Source of the DNA: Chryseobacterium culicis
GTDB taxonomy: Bacteria; Bacteroidota; Bacteroidia; Flavobacteriales; Weeksellaceae
Length of the DNA: 64,000 nucleotides
Direction of reading: 5' to 3'
NCBI RefSeq assembly: GCF_002979755.1
Contig: NZ_PCPP01000001.1
Location: 2,512,665-2,576,664 of the forward strand
The notes beneath the pieces are model-generated. The model made no database searches and was not told the origin of the DNA. It saw only the letters and a list, made by a program, of their open reading frames with translations. Below, piece after piece: positions 46,982-58,020 of this stretch; within the stretch, counting starts at the first letter, position 1, and the number at the start of each line of letters is the position of its first letter. The translations under genes were made by a program, and so were the position numbers.

Positions 46982-48137
46982 TGATAGTAATTGTTAAAGC
47001 AATTTTATATTGATCATTTTCTTTCGGTCCGGAATAAAATTCATACTGATCAGGATAAAATTTTTCCAATATATGAATAATTGCCTCATTACCCAATCCG
47101 TGATAATTAGATTCAGCTCCATGAATTCTATCTTTCCCTACAGAATTTATAATTTCAAAATACAATTCAGAGCGCTCAATATTACAGAATAATTTTATAA
47201 AACCATGAGCATCCTCTCCTATTGCTGAGTGTTTTAAAGCATTTTCAAATAAAGTAAGAAGTATAGCAGACGGGATTTCAGCAACATCAAATTCTTCTTG
47301 CTCTTCAATATCCATGACAATATTAAGCTGATTATTATATTTAAGCTGATATAAAGCTGCAAGAGCTTTCAATGAAGAAAACTCCTGGGAAACTGTTACT
47401 TTTTCTTTGCCGCTGTCATAAATAATATACTTCAGAAGTTTGCTCAACTGCAAAATAGAATCTGAGGTCTTCTCCGAATGGGTAAAACTATTGGCATAAA
47501 TATTATTAAGGGTATTCAGCAAAAAATGAGGATTCAGTTTAGACTTCAGCAAATCAAGATACAGCTGATCTTTCTCTTCTCCAAGAGTGATCACATCCTG
47601 TTCTATTAAAAATTTGTCTTTGGTAATTCCCAAAAAAGATCCCACCAGAATGATGATTCCCTGTGAAATGTACACATTGTACAGAAACCCAACGTGATAG
47701 CCCTTTCCACTGAAATCCATCTGAAAAACAGCAGGCTCCCACAAAATCCTGAAAAGGCTGGAAACCAAAAAGCAGATTAAAGCATAGAGAATAAACTCCG
47801 GATACTTATTGGATAAATAAAACCGGGGAACCAGATAATAGTACACCAGATAATAAATTCCCACATTGAAAATGGTATTCAAAATAATGCTTATCACCAA
47901 CTGAGTTGAATCCAGGAAGTAGTTTTCGGTGAAATAAGTCATCAAAATGAAGATAAAAAGGAAAAAAATATGCTGAAACCTCAACAAAAATTTCCAACGG
48001 TACTTCATAAGGCTTTCCAGAATCTTACCACTAAATAAAATTCTGATAATCAATAATATAATAATAAAATTAATGATTAAAAACATAGTCCATACCTTAT
48101 TTTGAAACGCATCAAATATAATATCTTTTTGTCTCAA
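46974..48137 (-). CDS. LytS-type sensor histidine kinase
   Basis: 387 residues. Four to five membrane helices occupy residues about 16-175 with no large periplasmic domain, followed by a His_kinase (LytS/YehU-type) domain with LNPHFLLNTLNNIY (His204) and an HATPase region (FENALKHSA, GLGNEAI). The membrane-only sensor suits a small hydrophobic or peptide signal, as in ComD/AgrC-type kinases. It forms a two-gene operon with the LytTR regulator and is divergent from the DUF2490/transport operon. Confidence 0.92.
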   Translation of the reverse strand: MRQKDIIFDAFQNKVWTMFLIINFIIILLIIRILFSGKILESLMKYRWKFLLRFQHIFFLFIFILMTYFTENYFLDSTQLVISIILNTIFNVGIYYLVYYYLVPRFYLSNKYPEFILYALICFLVSSLFRILWEPAVFQMDFSGKGYHVGFLYNVYISQGIIILVGSFLGITKDKFLIEQDVITLGEEKDQLYLDLLKSKLNPHFLLNTLNNIYANSFTHSEKTSDSILQLSKLLKYIIYDSGKEKVTVSQEFSSLKALAALYQLKYNNQLNIVMDIEEQEEFDVAEIPSAILLTLFENALKHSAIGEDAHGFIKLFCNIERSELYFEIINSVGKDRIHGAESNYHGLGNEAIIHILEKFYPDQYEFYSGPKENDQYKIALTITING

Positions 48138-48201
48138 AATGCAGTTCGTTGAGAAAAACTGTCATTGATTGAAAAAATCCAGGCTCGCTCCTTCGAATAA
48201 A

Positions 48202-48209
48202 TATATTTG
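48202..48209 (+). promoter_or_regulatory. Probable -7 box (TATATTTG) of the DUF2490/transporter operon
   Basis: Full TAnnTTTG match 29 bases before the ATG at 48238. It lies in the 100-base divergent gap with the kinase gene. Confidence 0.55.
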
Positions 48210-48237
48210 AGAAACCGCAATATTAATCAAATATTAC

Positions 48238-48933
48238 ATGAAACTTAATATACGTTTAACGCTAATTTTATCATTTTGCTTGATAAATGGTCTTTTACAT
48301 AGTCAAAGCAAAGATAACTATAACATGTGGTTTCAGTACCTGATGTCAGGTAAGATTACCGACAAAAGTACTTTAACTGCTCTTGCTCAATACCGTTCTT
48401 TTGATCTGGCTTACGATACACGACTTTTCCTTGTGAATGCCTATGTAGATTATGAAGTGGTAGAAAATATAAGACCTGCTGTAGGAGCTATGTTTTTGGT
48501 TCTTGAATCTTATAATGCTGATGATTCTAAAAAAATAAGGTATGAAAAAAGACCTTTTCAACAGGTAACCGCTGATTATTACATTGGCAGAACTTCAATC
48601 TCTAACCGACTTAGAGTGGAAGAACGTTTCCTCAGCAATCCTGATGAATTTATGGTCAGAATCAGATATCTGATCTCTGTCAGAATTCCTTTCAATAAAA
48701 AAGGCGAAAAAGAAAAGCTCTACGGCATTCTTAAAAATGAAATAAGGATGAATGTTGATAAAATAGAACCTTTTGACAGCAATCGTATCACGGCTGGCCT
48801 TGGAATAAAAATAGGGAAAAACTCTGCTTTGGAACTCGCCTTTATCAATCAGCTGGAAACCGGAAAAACAAGCAATTACGGATTCATAGGTTTCAGAAAC
48901 AGCTTTGACTGGAGAAAAAAGAAACAACAATAA
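48238..48933 (+). CDS. DUF2490-family outer-membrane protein
   Basis: 231 residues with a signal peptide (about 1-22, ending LLHSQ). The rest is alternating beta-strand sequence: NMWFQYLMSGKITDKSTLTALAQYRSFD, then RLRVEERFL, ending GFIGFRNSFDW. This is the DUF2490 pattern, predicted to form a small outer-membrane barrel. The transported solute is unknown. It begins an apparent operon with two organic-acid transporters, so it may be their outer-membrane channel, which is inference. Confidence 0.82.
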   Translation: MKLNIRLTLILSFCLINGLLHSQSKDNYNMWFQYLMSGKITDKSTLTALAQYRSFDLAYDTRLFLVNAYVDYEVVENIRPAVGAMFLVLESYNADDSKKIRYEKRPFQQVTADYYIGRTSISNRLRVEERFLSNPDEFMVRIRYLISVRIPFNKKGEKEKLYGILKNEIRMNVDKIEPFDSNRITAGLGIKIGKNSALELAFINQLETGKTSNYGFIGFRNSFDWRKKKQQ

Positions 48934-48956
48934 CCTCACTAACATTATACTATATT

Positions 48957-50243
48957 ATGCTTACATTTCTTGGTTTTTTAATGATTTTCATCTTCATGAT
49001 CCTCATCATGAACAAAAAGATGACCCCGCTTACGGCTTTAGTCCTTGTACCTGTACTTATCGCCGTGGTGGCAGGATTCGGGCCTGACCTGGGGAAAATG
49101 ATGAAAGATGGAGTAAAAGAAATAGCACTTACGGGGGTTATGCTGATTTTTGCCATCCTGTATTTCAGTCTGATGATCGATACCGGGCTTTTTGAACCTC
49201 TTGTGAATGCCATACTAAAGGCTGTAGGAGATAATCCGGTAAAAACAACCATCGGGACTGCCCTTCTCACCACACTTGTTTCTTTAGACGGAGATGGCTC
49301 TTCCACTTACATTATTGTGGTAGCAGCATTACTCCCGCTTTATAAAAAACAGGGAATGAACCCTTTAGTTCTAACCTGCATCATCATGCTAGCCGGCGGA
49401 ATTATGAATATTTTACCATGGGGAGGCCCAACTGCCAGAGTAATGAGTTCTCTAAAACTGGGACATACTGAAATTTTTGTTCCTATGATTCCGGTAATGT
49501 TGATCGGGCTGGTATGGGTATTCTTTGTTGCCTATATTTTAGGAGTCAGAGAGAAAAAAAGAATCAGCAAACATGGTAAATACACCAAATACAGCGGACA
49601 GGATATTGCTGGCGAAAATGATCCCGCATTAAGACGTCCGAAACTTATTATTGTCAATTTAATCCTGACCATTATTTTGCTTTGTGTGATGATTCTGGAT
49701 ATTATTCCTTTGGGAATTGCATTCATGATTGCCTTCTGTATCGCTTCCCTGATTAATTATCCTAAACTGAAAGACCAGCAGAAGATTATTTCAAAACATG
49801 CAGGAAATGCTTTATCTGTGGCGGGAATGATCTTCGGAGCAGGAATTTTCACAGGTATTCTGAATGGTACCGGAATTATGAGTTCTATGGGAAATAGTAT
49901 CATCAGTATCGTTCCAAAAACCTGGGGTGGCTATCTGAACATTATCACCGCCATATTCAGTGTACCGCTTACCTTTTTCCTTACCAATGATGCTTATTAT
50001 TTTGGAATTCTTCCAGTCATTACAGCGACAGGCAGCCAGCTGAATATTCCGCCTGATATTTTGGGACGTGCCAGTCTTGTAGGACAGGCTTCTCATTTAT
50101 TAAGTCCTCTGGTTCCTTCCACTTATCTGCTGGTTTCACTGGCAGGTGTTGAATTCTCTGACCATTTGAAATTTACCTTAAAGTGGGCTATAGGATCATC
50201 AATCGTCATGTTACTGGGTGCATTGGTTCTTGGTATTATATAA
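48957..50243 (+). CDS. CitMHS-family citrate/organic-acid transporter
   Basis: A 428-residue inner-membrane carrier with about 12 helices. Family segments include TLVSLDGDGSSTYIIVVAALLPLYKK, GGPTARVMSSLKL and FLTNDAYYFGILPVITATG. CitMHS members take up citrate as a metal complex with protons. It lies 23 bases after the DUF2490 gene and 41 bases before a dicarboxylate carrier, consistent with organic-acid use. Confidence 0.9.
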   Translation: MLTFLGFLMIFIFMILIMNKKMTPLTALVLVPVLIAVVAGFGPDLGKMMKDGVKEIALTGVMLIFAILYFSLMIDTGLFEPLVNAILKAVGDNPVKTTIGTALLTTLVSLDGDGSSTYIIVVAALLPLYKKQGMNPLVLTCIIMLAGGIMNILPWGGPTARVMSSLKLGHTEIFVPMIPVMLIGLVWVFFVAYILGVREKKRISKHGKYTKYSGQDIAGENDPALRRPKLIIVNLILTIILLCVMILDIIPLGIAFMIAFCIASLINYPKLKDQQKIISKHAGNALSVAGMIFGAGIFTGILNGTGIMSSMGNSIISIVPKTWGGYLNIITAIFSVPLTFFLTNDAYYFGILPVITATGSQLNIPPDILGRASLVGQASHLLSPLVPSTYLLVSLAGVEFSDHLKFTLKWAIGSSIVMLLGALVLGII

Positions 50244-50284
50244 GGTTATATCTTTGAATTCTGTAATCTTATCCTAAAACGAGA

Positions 50285-51496
50285 ATGATGAAAACTGCCA
50301 AGCAAAAAACATTTACAGACTCTTATTTAAGAAATCTTACGCTTTATGTATTCACAGCGATCATCTGTGGAGCATTAACCGGTTATTATTTTCCGGAAAT
50401 CAGTAAGCATCTGGAAACGGTAAGCAGTTACTTTTTCATGCTTCTTGAAGTTTTGATTATTCCGGTTATTTTTATTGCTGTAACGTATGGAGTAAGCTAT
50501 ATTTTCAGCACCAAAAATGCTTTTAAAATTGTAAGTCAGATGGTTCTGTATTTTATAATCATCACCTCCATCAGTATTGTATTGGGGATCGGATCCGGTC
50601 TTCTTTTAAAACCGGGAGCGAATACGGGGATTATTCTTTCTTCACACAAAGCGTTACCTGAAAGGTTTCTAACCAAGACTACGAATCCTTTACACATCAG
50701 TAACTATGTACTTTTTCTTTTACTCTCGATATCTGCGGGAGTTGTAATTGGTCTTTCAAAGAAAAAAAATAACATTCTTAAAGCTATAGACGTAGGAAGG
50801 AACTTGTTTTTCAAACTCATCAAGTATGTGTACCTGTTTCTCCCGATAGTCATTTTCTCTAATATCGCTTACGGAATTTCTGTATACGGAATTAACACTT
50901 TGCTCCCATTAAGTAAGATTGTTGCCACAGTATATCTTACCTGTGTATTTTTCATCTTCGGAATATTAGGGGTTGTAACAGCTTATTTTAAAATTAACCT
51001 TTGGGATTTTTTAATCAGCATCAAAGAAGAAATCATTCTTGTTATCGCAACGTCTTCATCAAAGACCGCCTTCCCAATGATCTTTGATAAAATGGAATCA
51101 CAGGGTTATGACCGGAAAATTCTCCGCCTTATTATTCCTCTAGGGTACAATTTTAATCTGGCCGGAGCTTGTATCTACCTTTCGATTTCATGTATTTTCC
51201 TGATCCAGTTTTATAATATTCCTCTTACCATAAAAGATTATTTCTGGCTTTTTATCACCATTTCCATCGCTTCAAAAACAGCTTCAGGGGTACCGGGATC
51301 CGGTTTTCTTGCCCTGATGTTTACCTTAAGCCGTTTTGGAAAAATCCCCACCACAGATCTTGCCCTTTTATACAGCATAGACCGCTTTATGAATGAAGCC
51401 AGATCAGTTACCAATTTCATAGGCATTTCAGTTTCTGCTGCCATTATTTCAAAACTTAATCAACATTCTATTCCCCTAAAAAATGATATTTCCTGA
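50285..51496 (+). CDS. Cation:dicarboxylate symporter (DAACS family)
   Basis: 403 residues, about eight helices plus hairpin loops. The serine-rich re-entrant loop ATSSSKTAFPMIFDKM and the second loop with ASKTASGVPGSGF correspond to the HP1 and HP2 regions of DctA/GltP carriers. The likely substrates are C4-dicarboxylates or acidic amino acids. ATG 50288 is an equally possible start. It overlaps the TerC gene by 14 bases. Confidence 0.9.
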   Translation: MMKTAKQKTFTDSYLRNLTLYVFTAIICGALTGYYFPEISKHLETVSSYFFMLLEVLIIPVIFIAVTYGVSYIFSTKNAFKIVSQMVLYFIIITSISIVLGIGSGLLLKPGANTGIILSSHKALPERFLTKTTNPLHISNYVLFLLLSISAGVVIGLSKKKNNILKAIDVGRNLFFKLIKYVYLFLPIVIFSNIAYGISVYGINTLLPLSKIVATVYLTCVFFIFGILGVVTAYFKINLWDFLISIKEEIILVIATSSSKTAFPMIFDKMESQGYDRKILRLIIPLGYNFNLAGACIYLSISCIFLIQFYNIPLTIKDYFWLFITISIASKTASGVPGSGFLALMFTLSRFGKIPTTDLALLYSIDRFMNEARSVTNFIGISVSAAIISKLNQHSIPLKNDIS

Positions 51497-52274
51497 TTTT
51501 ACCCTCCTTTTCAATGACATCTTACAAAACCCTGCAAAATCTTTAGCCATTATCGGCAATCTCATCCTGATTGAAAGTCTCCTTTCCGTGGACAACGCCG
51601 CAGTATTGGCCACCATCGTAATGGATCTGCCCGAACATCAAAGAAAAAGAGCTTTGAAATATGGAATCCTGGGTGCTTATGTATTTCGGGGACTTGCTCT
51701 TATTTTTGCTTCTGTTCTGATTTCCGTTTGGTGGCTGAAACCACTGGGAGGATTATACCTGATCTATATTTCTTTGGACTGGTTGATCAAAAAGATGAAA
51801 AATAAAAACGATGAAGAAAGTGCAGAGGAAAGTCCTGACAAGGAATCCAGCTGGCTGTATAAAAATTCCATCGGGCTGCTGGGACAATTCTGGGCAACCG
51901 TTGCTATTGTGGAAGTAATGGACCTTGCTTTTTCTATCGATAATGTTTTTGCGGCAGTTGCTTTCTCAGATAATTTACTTCTCATTACCCTCGGAGTATT
52001 TATAGGGATTTTAGCGATGAGATTTATAGCGCAGTGGTTTGTCCGCCTTATGCAGGTATTTCCTTTCCTGGAAACTGCCGCGTTTATTGTGATTGCTATT
52101 TTAGGAATTAAACTAAGTTTATCGTTATATGAGCACTTCTACCCTGCCACCGCATTCGCTCAATTTCTAGGCAGCCATACCATGGAAATTTTAGTTTCCG
52201 CCATTACCGTTCTTTTGTTTGTAGTTCCTGTAATGACCAGTTATCTTATTGGATTTCCCGCACGTAAAAAATAA
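51483..52274 (+). CDS. TerC-family integral membrane protein
   Basis: 263 residues with seven to eight helices and the two acidic TerC motifs ESLLSVDNAAVLATIV and MDLAFSIDNVFAAVAFSDN, with an acidic cytoplasmic loop (NDEESAEESPDKESS) between them. Family members are implicated in manganese export or metal loading of exported proteins and in tellurite resistance. It is the last gene of the transporter operon and overlaps the preceding one. Confidence 0.9.
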   Translation: MIFPDFTLLFNDILQNPAKSLAIIGNLILIESLLSVDNAAVLATIVMDLPEHQRKRALKYGILGAYVFRGLALIFASVLISVWWLKPLGGLYLIYISLDWLIKKMKNKNDEESAEESPDKESSWLYKNSIGLLGQFWATVAIVEVMDLAFSIDNVFAAVAFSDNLLLITLGVFIGILAMRFIAQWFVRLMQVFPFLETAAFIVIAILGIKLSLSLYEHFYPATAFAQFLGSHTMEILVSAITVLLFVVPVMTSYLIGFPARKK

Positions 52275-52311
52275 TTTTTCTGCCAAATTTTCACATTCGG
52301 AAACAAAAGTC

Positions 52312-52341
52312 TGCCATTTCAGCCACCACGGTCTCATGGCA
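52312..52341. promoter_or_regulatory. Inverted repeat upstream of groES
   Basis: TGCCAT (52312-52317) and ATGGCA (52336-52341) flank 18 bases. The right arm runs into GGCATACATTTA, a near match to TAnnTTTG. A CIRCE element is not present. The repeat could bind a heat-shock regulator; this rests on position and symmetry only. Confidence 0.4.
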
Positions 52342-52389
52342 TACATTTAGAGAATTACAACACAGAAATAATTAAAAAATAAATATATT

Positions 52390-52668
52390 ATGTCAGTAAA
52401 CTTTAAACCATTGGCAGACAGAGTTCTGGTAGAGCCAATCGCAGCAGAAACTAAAACAGCTTCAGGTATTATCATCCCGGACACTGCAAAGGAAAAGCCG
52501 CAAGAAGGTACTGTAGTGGCAGTAGGCCCTGGTAAGAAAGATGAGCCTACAACAGTTCAGGTAGGTGACAAAGTTCTTTATGGAAAATATTCAGGAGCTG
52601 AATTGAAGCTGGAAGGTAAAGATTATTTAATCGTAAGAGAAGCTGATTTATTAGGAATCATTGGGTAA
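52390..52668 (+). CDS. groES: Co-chaperonin GroES
   Basis: 92-residue lid subunit of the GroEL/GroES folding chamber. It has [13 protein letters not shown] at the start, the mobile loop [19 protein letters not shown], and [15 protein letters not shown]. It precedes groEL with a 118-base spacer that contains repeated GTACAATGTA motifs. Confidence 0.97.
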   Translation: MSVNFKPLADRVLVEPIAAETKTASGIIIPDTAKEKPQEGTVVAVGPGKKDEPTTVQVGDKVLYGKYSGAELKLEGKDYLIVREADLLGIIG

Positions 52669-52676
52669 ATCTGTAC

Positions 52677-54412
<1,736 letters not shown>

Positions 54413-54473
54413 TAGCGAGTCGCTAAGACAAATTAATATACTAACCGTTCTACTTTGTAGAGCGGTTTTTTTG
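54413..54473 (+). terminator. groEL terminator (T1) with post-stop hairpin
   Basis: TAGCGA-G-TCGCTA (54413-54425) directly follows the stop codon. AACCGTTCTAC (54443-54453) pairs with GTAGAGCGGTT (54457-54467) and is followed by T-runs. This whole block recurs, with changes, after each tail copy. Confidence 0.9.
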
Positions 54474-54530
54474 TATGGTTATAGTAATAATATTAGTATA
54501 ATTAAATGCATATAATATTTCTGTAATTCG

Positions 54531-54538
54531 TAGATTTG
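54531..54538 (+). promoter_or_regulatory. Promoter -7 box (TAGATTTG), cassette 1
   Basis: Full TAnnTTTG match 16 bases before the start of the first accessory gene, so that gene is transcribed independently of groEL. Confidence 0.55.
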
Positions 54539-54554
54539 GGTCATCTACAACATC

Positions 54555-55670
54555 ATGAAAAAAATATTCCTAATAAGTACTATCTTATTTCTAGTACAAT
54601 TAAATGTATTTGCACAAAATAAATTACCCAAAAACTTAAAGCAAGTTGTAATGTATTTAGATAAAGACTGTCCAGATAGTATTAAAATACAAATTAAAAA
54701 TACTCATCAAGATAGTTTAATCTATACTGTTTATCCATTTGCAAAGACAAAGCCATATAAAGACTACAAAACAATTTTTAACTGGACAAGCGAAAACGGC
54801 AATCCAAAAATCACTAAATATTTAGATAAAAAAGGAGTTTTTGATAATCATTCCAATGTCTTGCTATATAGCTTTAAACAATATCTTGTGAATGGTAAAA
54901 TCAAAGAAAAAGATATTATTAACAATTATATTAAACTTCAAAAACAACTAGATGATAAAAATAAGATAAAATATATAACAGACACCATTAATAAAATATA
55001 CATTCCCAAAAACTTGGAGGATTGCTTTGTTCAGATCAATACATTCTGGAATGATAGTATAAAAGCAAAAGTCAAAACTTTGGAAGAAAATGAATTTACC
55101 GGAAAGGTTCATTTAGGATTTGGAATGTGGATGAGAAATAACTGGCAACTTTGGGGAGGCTCAAGACTATCAAAATACTTTAATAATTTAAATATTTATC
55201 ATCCGGATGATATGTCGGGGATCATCTTGGTAAGCTATCACAGACATTTAAACAACAAAGAGGTTAGACTTGAAGAACAGGTCAAATACTATCAGGATTA
55301 CTGGGAGAATTCTAAAAAAAATGAACTAAAAGCAAAAACAGAAAGCTTTTCAAAATATAAAATTGGAGATACATTGAAATTTAGCTACCCAAAAGGATTT
55401 GTAAGTAAAGAACAAGAAGATAAATATGATAATGACATTTGTACTGCAAAAGGAATAATTACAGAACGTAACGAAAAAGACTTTCTTATTAAAGTGAAAA
55501 TTATTGAAACTTGCGACAAAAAAGGAATTGTCTATTATGACAATGGTGATGATATAATATATGATCCGAAAACTAGAAGATCAAGCAAACCTCCAAAAAG
55601 AATCATAAAAAAAATAAAACATAATAAAGAACAATGGTTTGATTATAAAAGTTGGGAACCCGTTGAATAA
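54555..55670 (+). CDS. Secreted protein with DUF6794-type domain (cassette 1)
   Basis: 371 residues with a signal peptide (about 1-20, ending VFAQ). The segment at about 152-255 (IPKNLEDCFVQINTFW; FGMWMRNNWQLWGGSRLSKY; NLNIYHPDDMSGIILVSYHR) fits the DUF6794 family, which I recall as short proteins of unknown function. The C-terminus is lysine-rich and may have a small beta fold. It is much more AT-rich than groEL. It sits alone between groEL and a groEL tail copy, with its own promoter. Its role is unknown. Confidence 0.7.
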   Translation: MKKIFLISTILFLVQLNVFAQNKLPKNLKQVVMYLDKDCPDSIKIQIKNTHQDSLIYTVYPFAKTKPYKDYKTIFNWTSENGNPKITKYLDKKGVFDNHSNVLLYSFKQYLVNGKIKEKDIINNYIKLQKQLDDKNKIKYITDTINKIYIPKNLEDCFVQINTFWNDSIKAKVKTLEENEFTGKVHLGFGMWMRNNWQLWGGSRLSKYFNNLNIYHPDDMSGIILVSYHRHLNNKEVRLEEQVKYYQDYWENSKKNELKAKTESFSKYKIGDTLKFSYPKGFVSKEQEDKYDNDICTAKGIITERNEKDFLIKVKIIETCDKKGIVYYDNGDDIIYDPKTRRSSKPPKRIIKKIKHNKEQWFDYKSWEPVE

Positions 55671-55710
55671 TCAAAAAAGTAATCACCTTAATTTCCTCTA
55701 TATAATATTA

Positions 55711-55942
55711 AAACTAACTCGTATGTTCACATGCTTAAAGCTGGAATCATTGACTCCACTAAAGCCCTTGAAAACGCAGCTTCTGTATCTGGAATGCTTT
55801 TAACAACTGAATGTGTTATCACTGAAGTGAAGAGCGCTGAACCAGCTATGCCAATGGGTGGTGGAATGCCAGGAATGATGTAACAACGTGTCGTTGAGAC
55901 AATTTAATATACTAACCGTTCTACTTTGTAGAGCGGTTTTTT
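55711..55942 (+). pseudogene. groEL 3'-end copy 2 plus terminator T2
   Basis: About 170 bases closely match the end of groEL, from TATGTTCACATGCTT to the stop codon, then a post-stop hairpin CAACG-TGT-CGTTG and a terminator (55914-55942) homologous to T1. One 12-base in-frame deletion removes the codons for V-T-R-V, and about ten substitutions are present. The groEL frame is open to the stop but has no proper start, so it is a fragment. Confidence 0.93.
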
Positions 55943-55963
55943 GATTTTGTATTACTTAATTTA

Positions 55964-55971
55964 TAAATTTG
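55964..55971 (+). promoter_or_regulatory. Promoter -7 box (TAAATTTG), cassette 2
   Basis: Full TAnnTTTG match 22 bases after terminator T2. It overlaps the first possible TTG codon (55969) of the following gene, so that start is unlikely. Confidence 0.55.
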
Positions 55972-55998
55972 AATCTTCTTCGAAATAAAAAACTAAAA

Positions 55999-57438
55999 TT
56001 GAATCATTTTAAAACAGAACGAAAAGCTATTTATGATACAGCTAAATTCTTTAACGAATGTGGATGGTTTTTTCGTGAACAACCTATTTGTGATATAGGT
56101 GTTGATGCAATAGTAGAAACTCCAATAGATGAAAATGGGAAAATTAATATTTTTGCTTTACAAATTAAAGGTGGTGAAAGTAATTTTCAAAAAAAGAAAA
56201 ATTATTTAACATTTTATTTTTCAGATAAGCATTTCCATTACTGGAATGCAATAAGTGAAAACTATCCTTTATTCATTATTCTCCAAGACCCAAAATCCGA
56301 AACTATTTATTGGCAATATTATAATCAATCCTTCATTTCGAAAACTCCTAAAAATTGGAAAATTGATATTCCAGAACACAATATTATTGATATAAATTCA
56401 AAACAAAAATTTTTGAATATTCTTCACAATCATAGACATTCTAACAATTTAATACTCCCACTTTCTAGTCTTTCAGTTAAACTAAAAAAAGAGGATATAT
56501 TTATACACTTTACGATTAACGAAACTAATAATAGACTATATCTAAATGTTTTATACAAAAGAAGTTTTACAACATTAGATCTATTTTATAGACCTAAAAA
56601 GCAGGAATGGGATAAGGAAAAATCATTTCTAATCTGGGAAAATCAATATTATTATACCTTATTAAACTTTGAAAGATACATAAGATCAGAGTTTGAAAAA
56701 ACAAAAAAGAATAAAATTTCTTTTATAAAACTTATGAATAGTCTAAATATGATCATTGATGGGAATATTGAAAACTTACAAGAGTTTTTGTTTAATTTTA
56801 AAAATAAAGATAACCAAATTCCAAAATATAAAGATTTTATAAATGCATTTGAAGAATACAGTAAGTTAAATAGAAAACAATATGAAGCTCAATCACTTGA
56901 TTCGATAATAATCTTTAAAACAAAAGAAAATTGCTACGAAATTAGTTGCTATGAAAGTCTTACACAACATCTGAAAAGTTATATTGAAAACTATAGTTAT
57001 TCTGAGATCTACACTGAAACGAATGAACATATATGGGGTGAAATTTACCTTGATGCAGGAATAGAAAAATCAAAATTTATTCCTGTGATGCAGAATGAAT
57101 TAGAACGTTATTGGCAAGTATTATATAAAAGAATTAGAGAAGAAATTGGTAGGACTCAGCATTTAGATGAGTCAAAGGAACAATCTTGGAGAATGTTTAA
57201 GACTTTTTGTGATTTATATAATGATACAGGAAATATAATTGAGCTAGCTTATGATTTTGATGACATGGTTCTATATCCAATTGCTGTAATTTCTATGATG
57301 AAAATATTTAATCCAGAGGTATGTTATACTGAATATTGTGAATTAGAATTGGATGCAAGCGGTGAATGGGAGAGCATTTGCTTAGATGATGACAATTGGG
57401 AATCCCCAATCTTTCATATTAAGCCTTCTGAATTTTAA
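55999..57438 (+). CDS. DUF4365-domain protein, probable nuclease-like (cassette 2)
   Basis: About 479 residues from TTG 55999; the frame is open from TTG 55969, but that codon lies in the promoter box. The N-terminal 140 residues match DUF4365: FFNECGWFFREQPICDIGVDAIVE followed by FALQIKGG. The spaced Asp, Glu and Q-x-K residues resemble a PD-(D/E)XK nuclease core. DUF4365 genes are frequent in defence islands. The C-terminal 330 residues are charged and unassigned, with no signal peptide, so the protein is cytoplasmic. It is very AT-rich and monocistronic, bounded on both sides by groEL tail copies. Confidence 0.75.
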   Translation: MNHFKTERKAIYDTAKFFNECGWFFREQPICDIGVDAIVETPIDENGKINIFALQIKGGESNFQKKKNYLTFYFSDKHFHYWNAISENYPLFIILQDPKSETIYWQYYNQSFISKTPKNWKIDIPEHNIIDINSKQKFLNILHNHRHSNNLILPLSSLSVKLKKEDIFIHFTINETNNRLYLNVLYKRSFTTLDLFYRPKKQEWDKEKSFLIWENQYYYTLLNFERYIRSEFEKTKKNKISFIKLMNSLNMIIDGNIENLQEFLFNFKNKDNQIPKYKDFINAFEEYSKLNRKQYEAQSLDSIIIFKTKENCYEISCYESLTQHLKSYIENYSYSEIYTETNEHIWGEIYLDAGIEKSKFIPVMQNELERYWQVLYKRIREEIGRTQHLDESKEQSWRMFKTFCDLYNDTGNIIELAYDFDDMVLYPIAVISMMKIFNPEVCYTEYCELELDASGEWESICLDDDNWESPIFHIKPSEF

Positions 57439-57551
57439 ATTACAAAAACATAAAATCTTATCAATGAGCTTTCTTCTGTGTAAAGCGTTCCCTGCTGTAC
57501 AAATTCACATGACTTTGAGCAAATAAAATAAGTAATTTGAAATCTGCCTGC

Positions 57552-57804
57552 TACGCTAAAACTGACGAGTATGTTCAAATGCTTAAAGCAAGAATCATTG
57601 ACCCAACTAAAGTAACAAGAGTTGCTCTTGAAAATGCAGCTTCTGTATCTGGAATGCTTTTAACTACTGAATGTGTTATCACTGAAGTGAACAGCGCTGA
57701 ACCAGCTATGCCAATGGGTGGTGGAATGCCAGGAATGATGTAACAAACGTGTCGTTGAGACAGATTAATATATAGACCGCTCTGCTTCTGTAGAGCGGTT
57801 TTTT
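57552..57804 (+). pseudogene. groEL 3'-end copy 3 plus terminator T3
   Basis: Starts at TACGCTAAAACTGACGAG and follows groEL to its stop at 57741-57743, with the frame open throughout. It shares with copy 2, against the intact gene, CTTAAAG, CTTTTAAC, GTTATCACTGAAGTGA and the post-stop CGTGTCGTTGAGACA. Terminator T3 (57776-57804) has ACCGCTCT/AGAGCGGT, where both arms differ from T1 yet still pair. A TTG start at 57537 would give a 68-residue peptide; I treat it as a fragment. Confidence 0.93.
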
Positions 57805-58020
57805 ATCTGTATTAGTTTTTTAACTATATTTGGCCCTCTAAATAAAACCATGAAAGCATACCATAAAGTTCTTAATTATAGAAACTTTAAACTTGAATCA
57901 AAGCTCTAAAAAAATTTAGCAATTAACTAAAATTGCATTCACACTATTTTTGCTTATAAATATTATATTTCCATGATCATACCTGATCACAATAAAAACG
58001 TTATAAAAAGAAAATCATAA
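57744..58020 (+). promoter_or_regulatory. Leader and promoter region, cassette 3
   Basis: After terminator T3, TATATTTG (57825-57832) is a full TAnnTTTG match, but it lies 189 bases before the next gene. TATATTTC near 57964-57971 is a closer, weaker candidate. A 19-codon frame at 57850 is not convincing. Otherwise the stretch is AT-rich and empty. Confidence 0.4.

Noticed and set aside
52275-52389. CIRCE/HrcA operator before groES
   Set aside because: The TTAGCACTC-N9-GAGTGCTAA element is not present. Only an unrelated TGCCAT/ATGGCA repeat is seen.
57537-57743. A 68-codon gene for a short GroEL-like peptide
   Set aside because: The sequence is the groEL 3' end in frame with a TTG start. The sister copies are broken, so I call it a fragment, although expression cannot be excluded.
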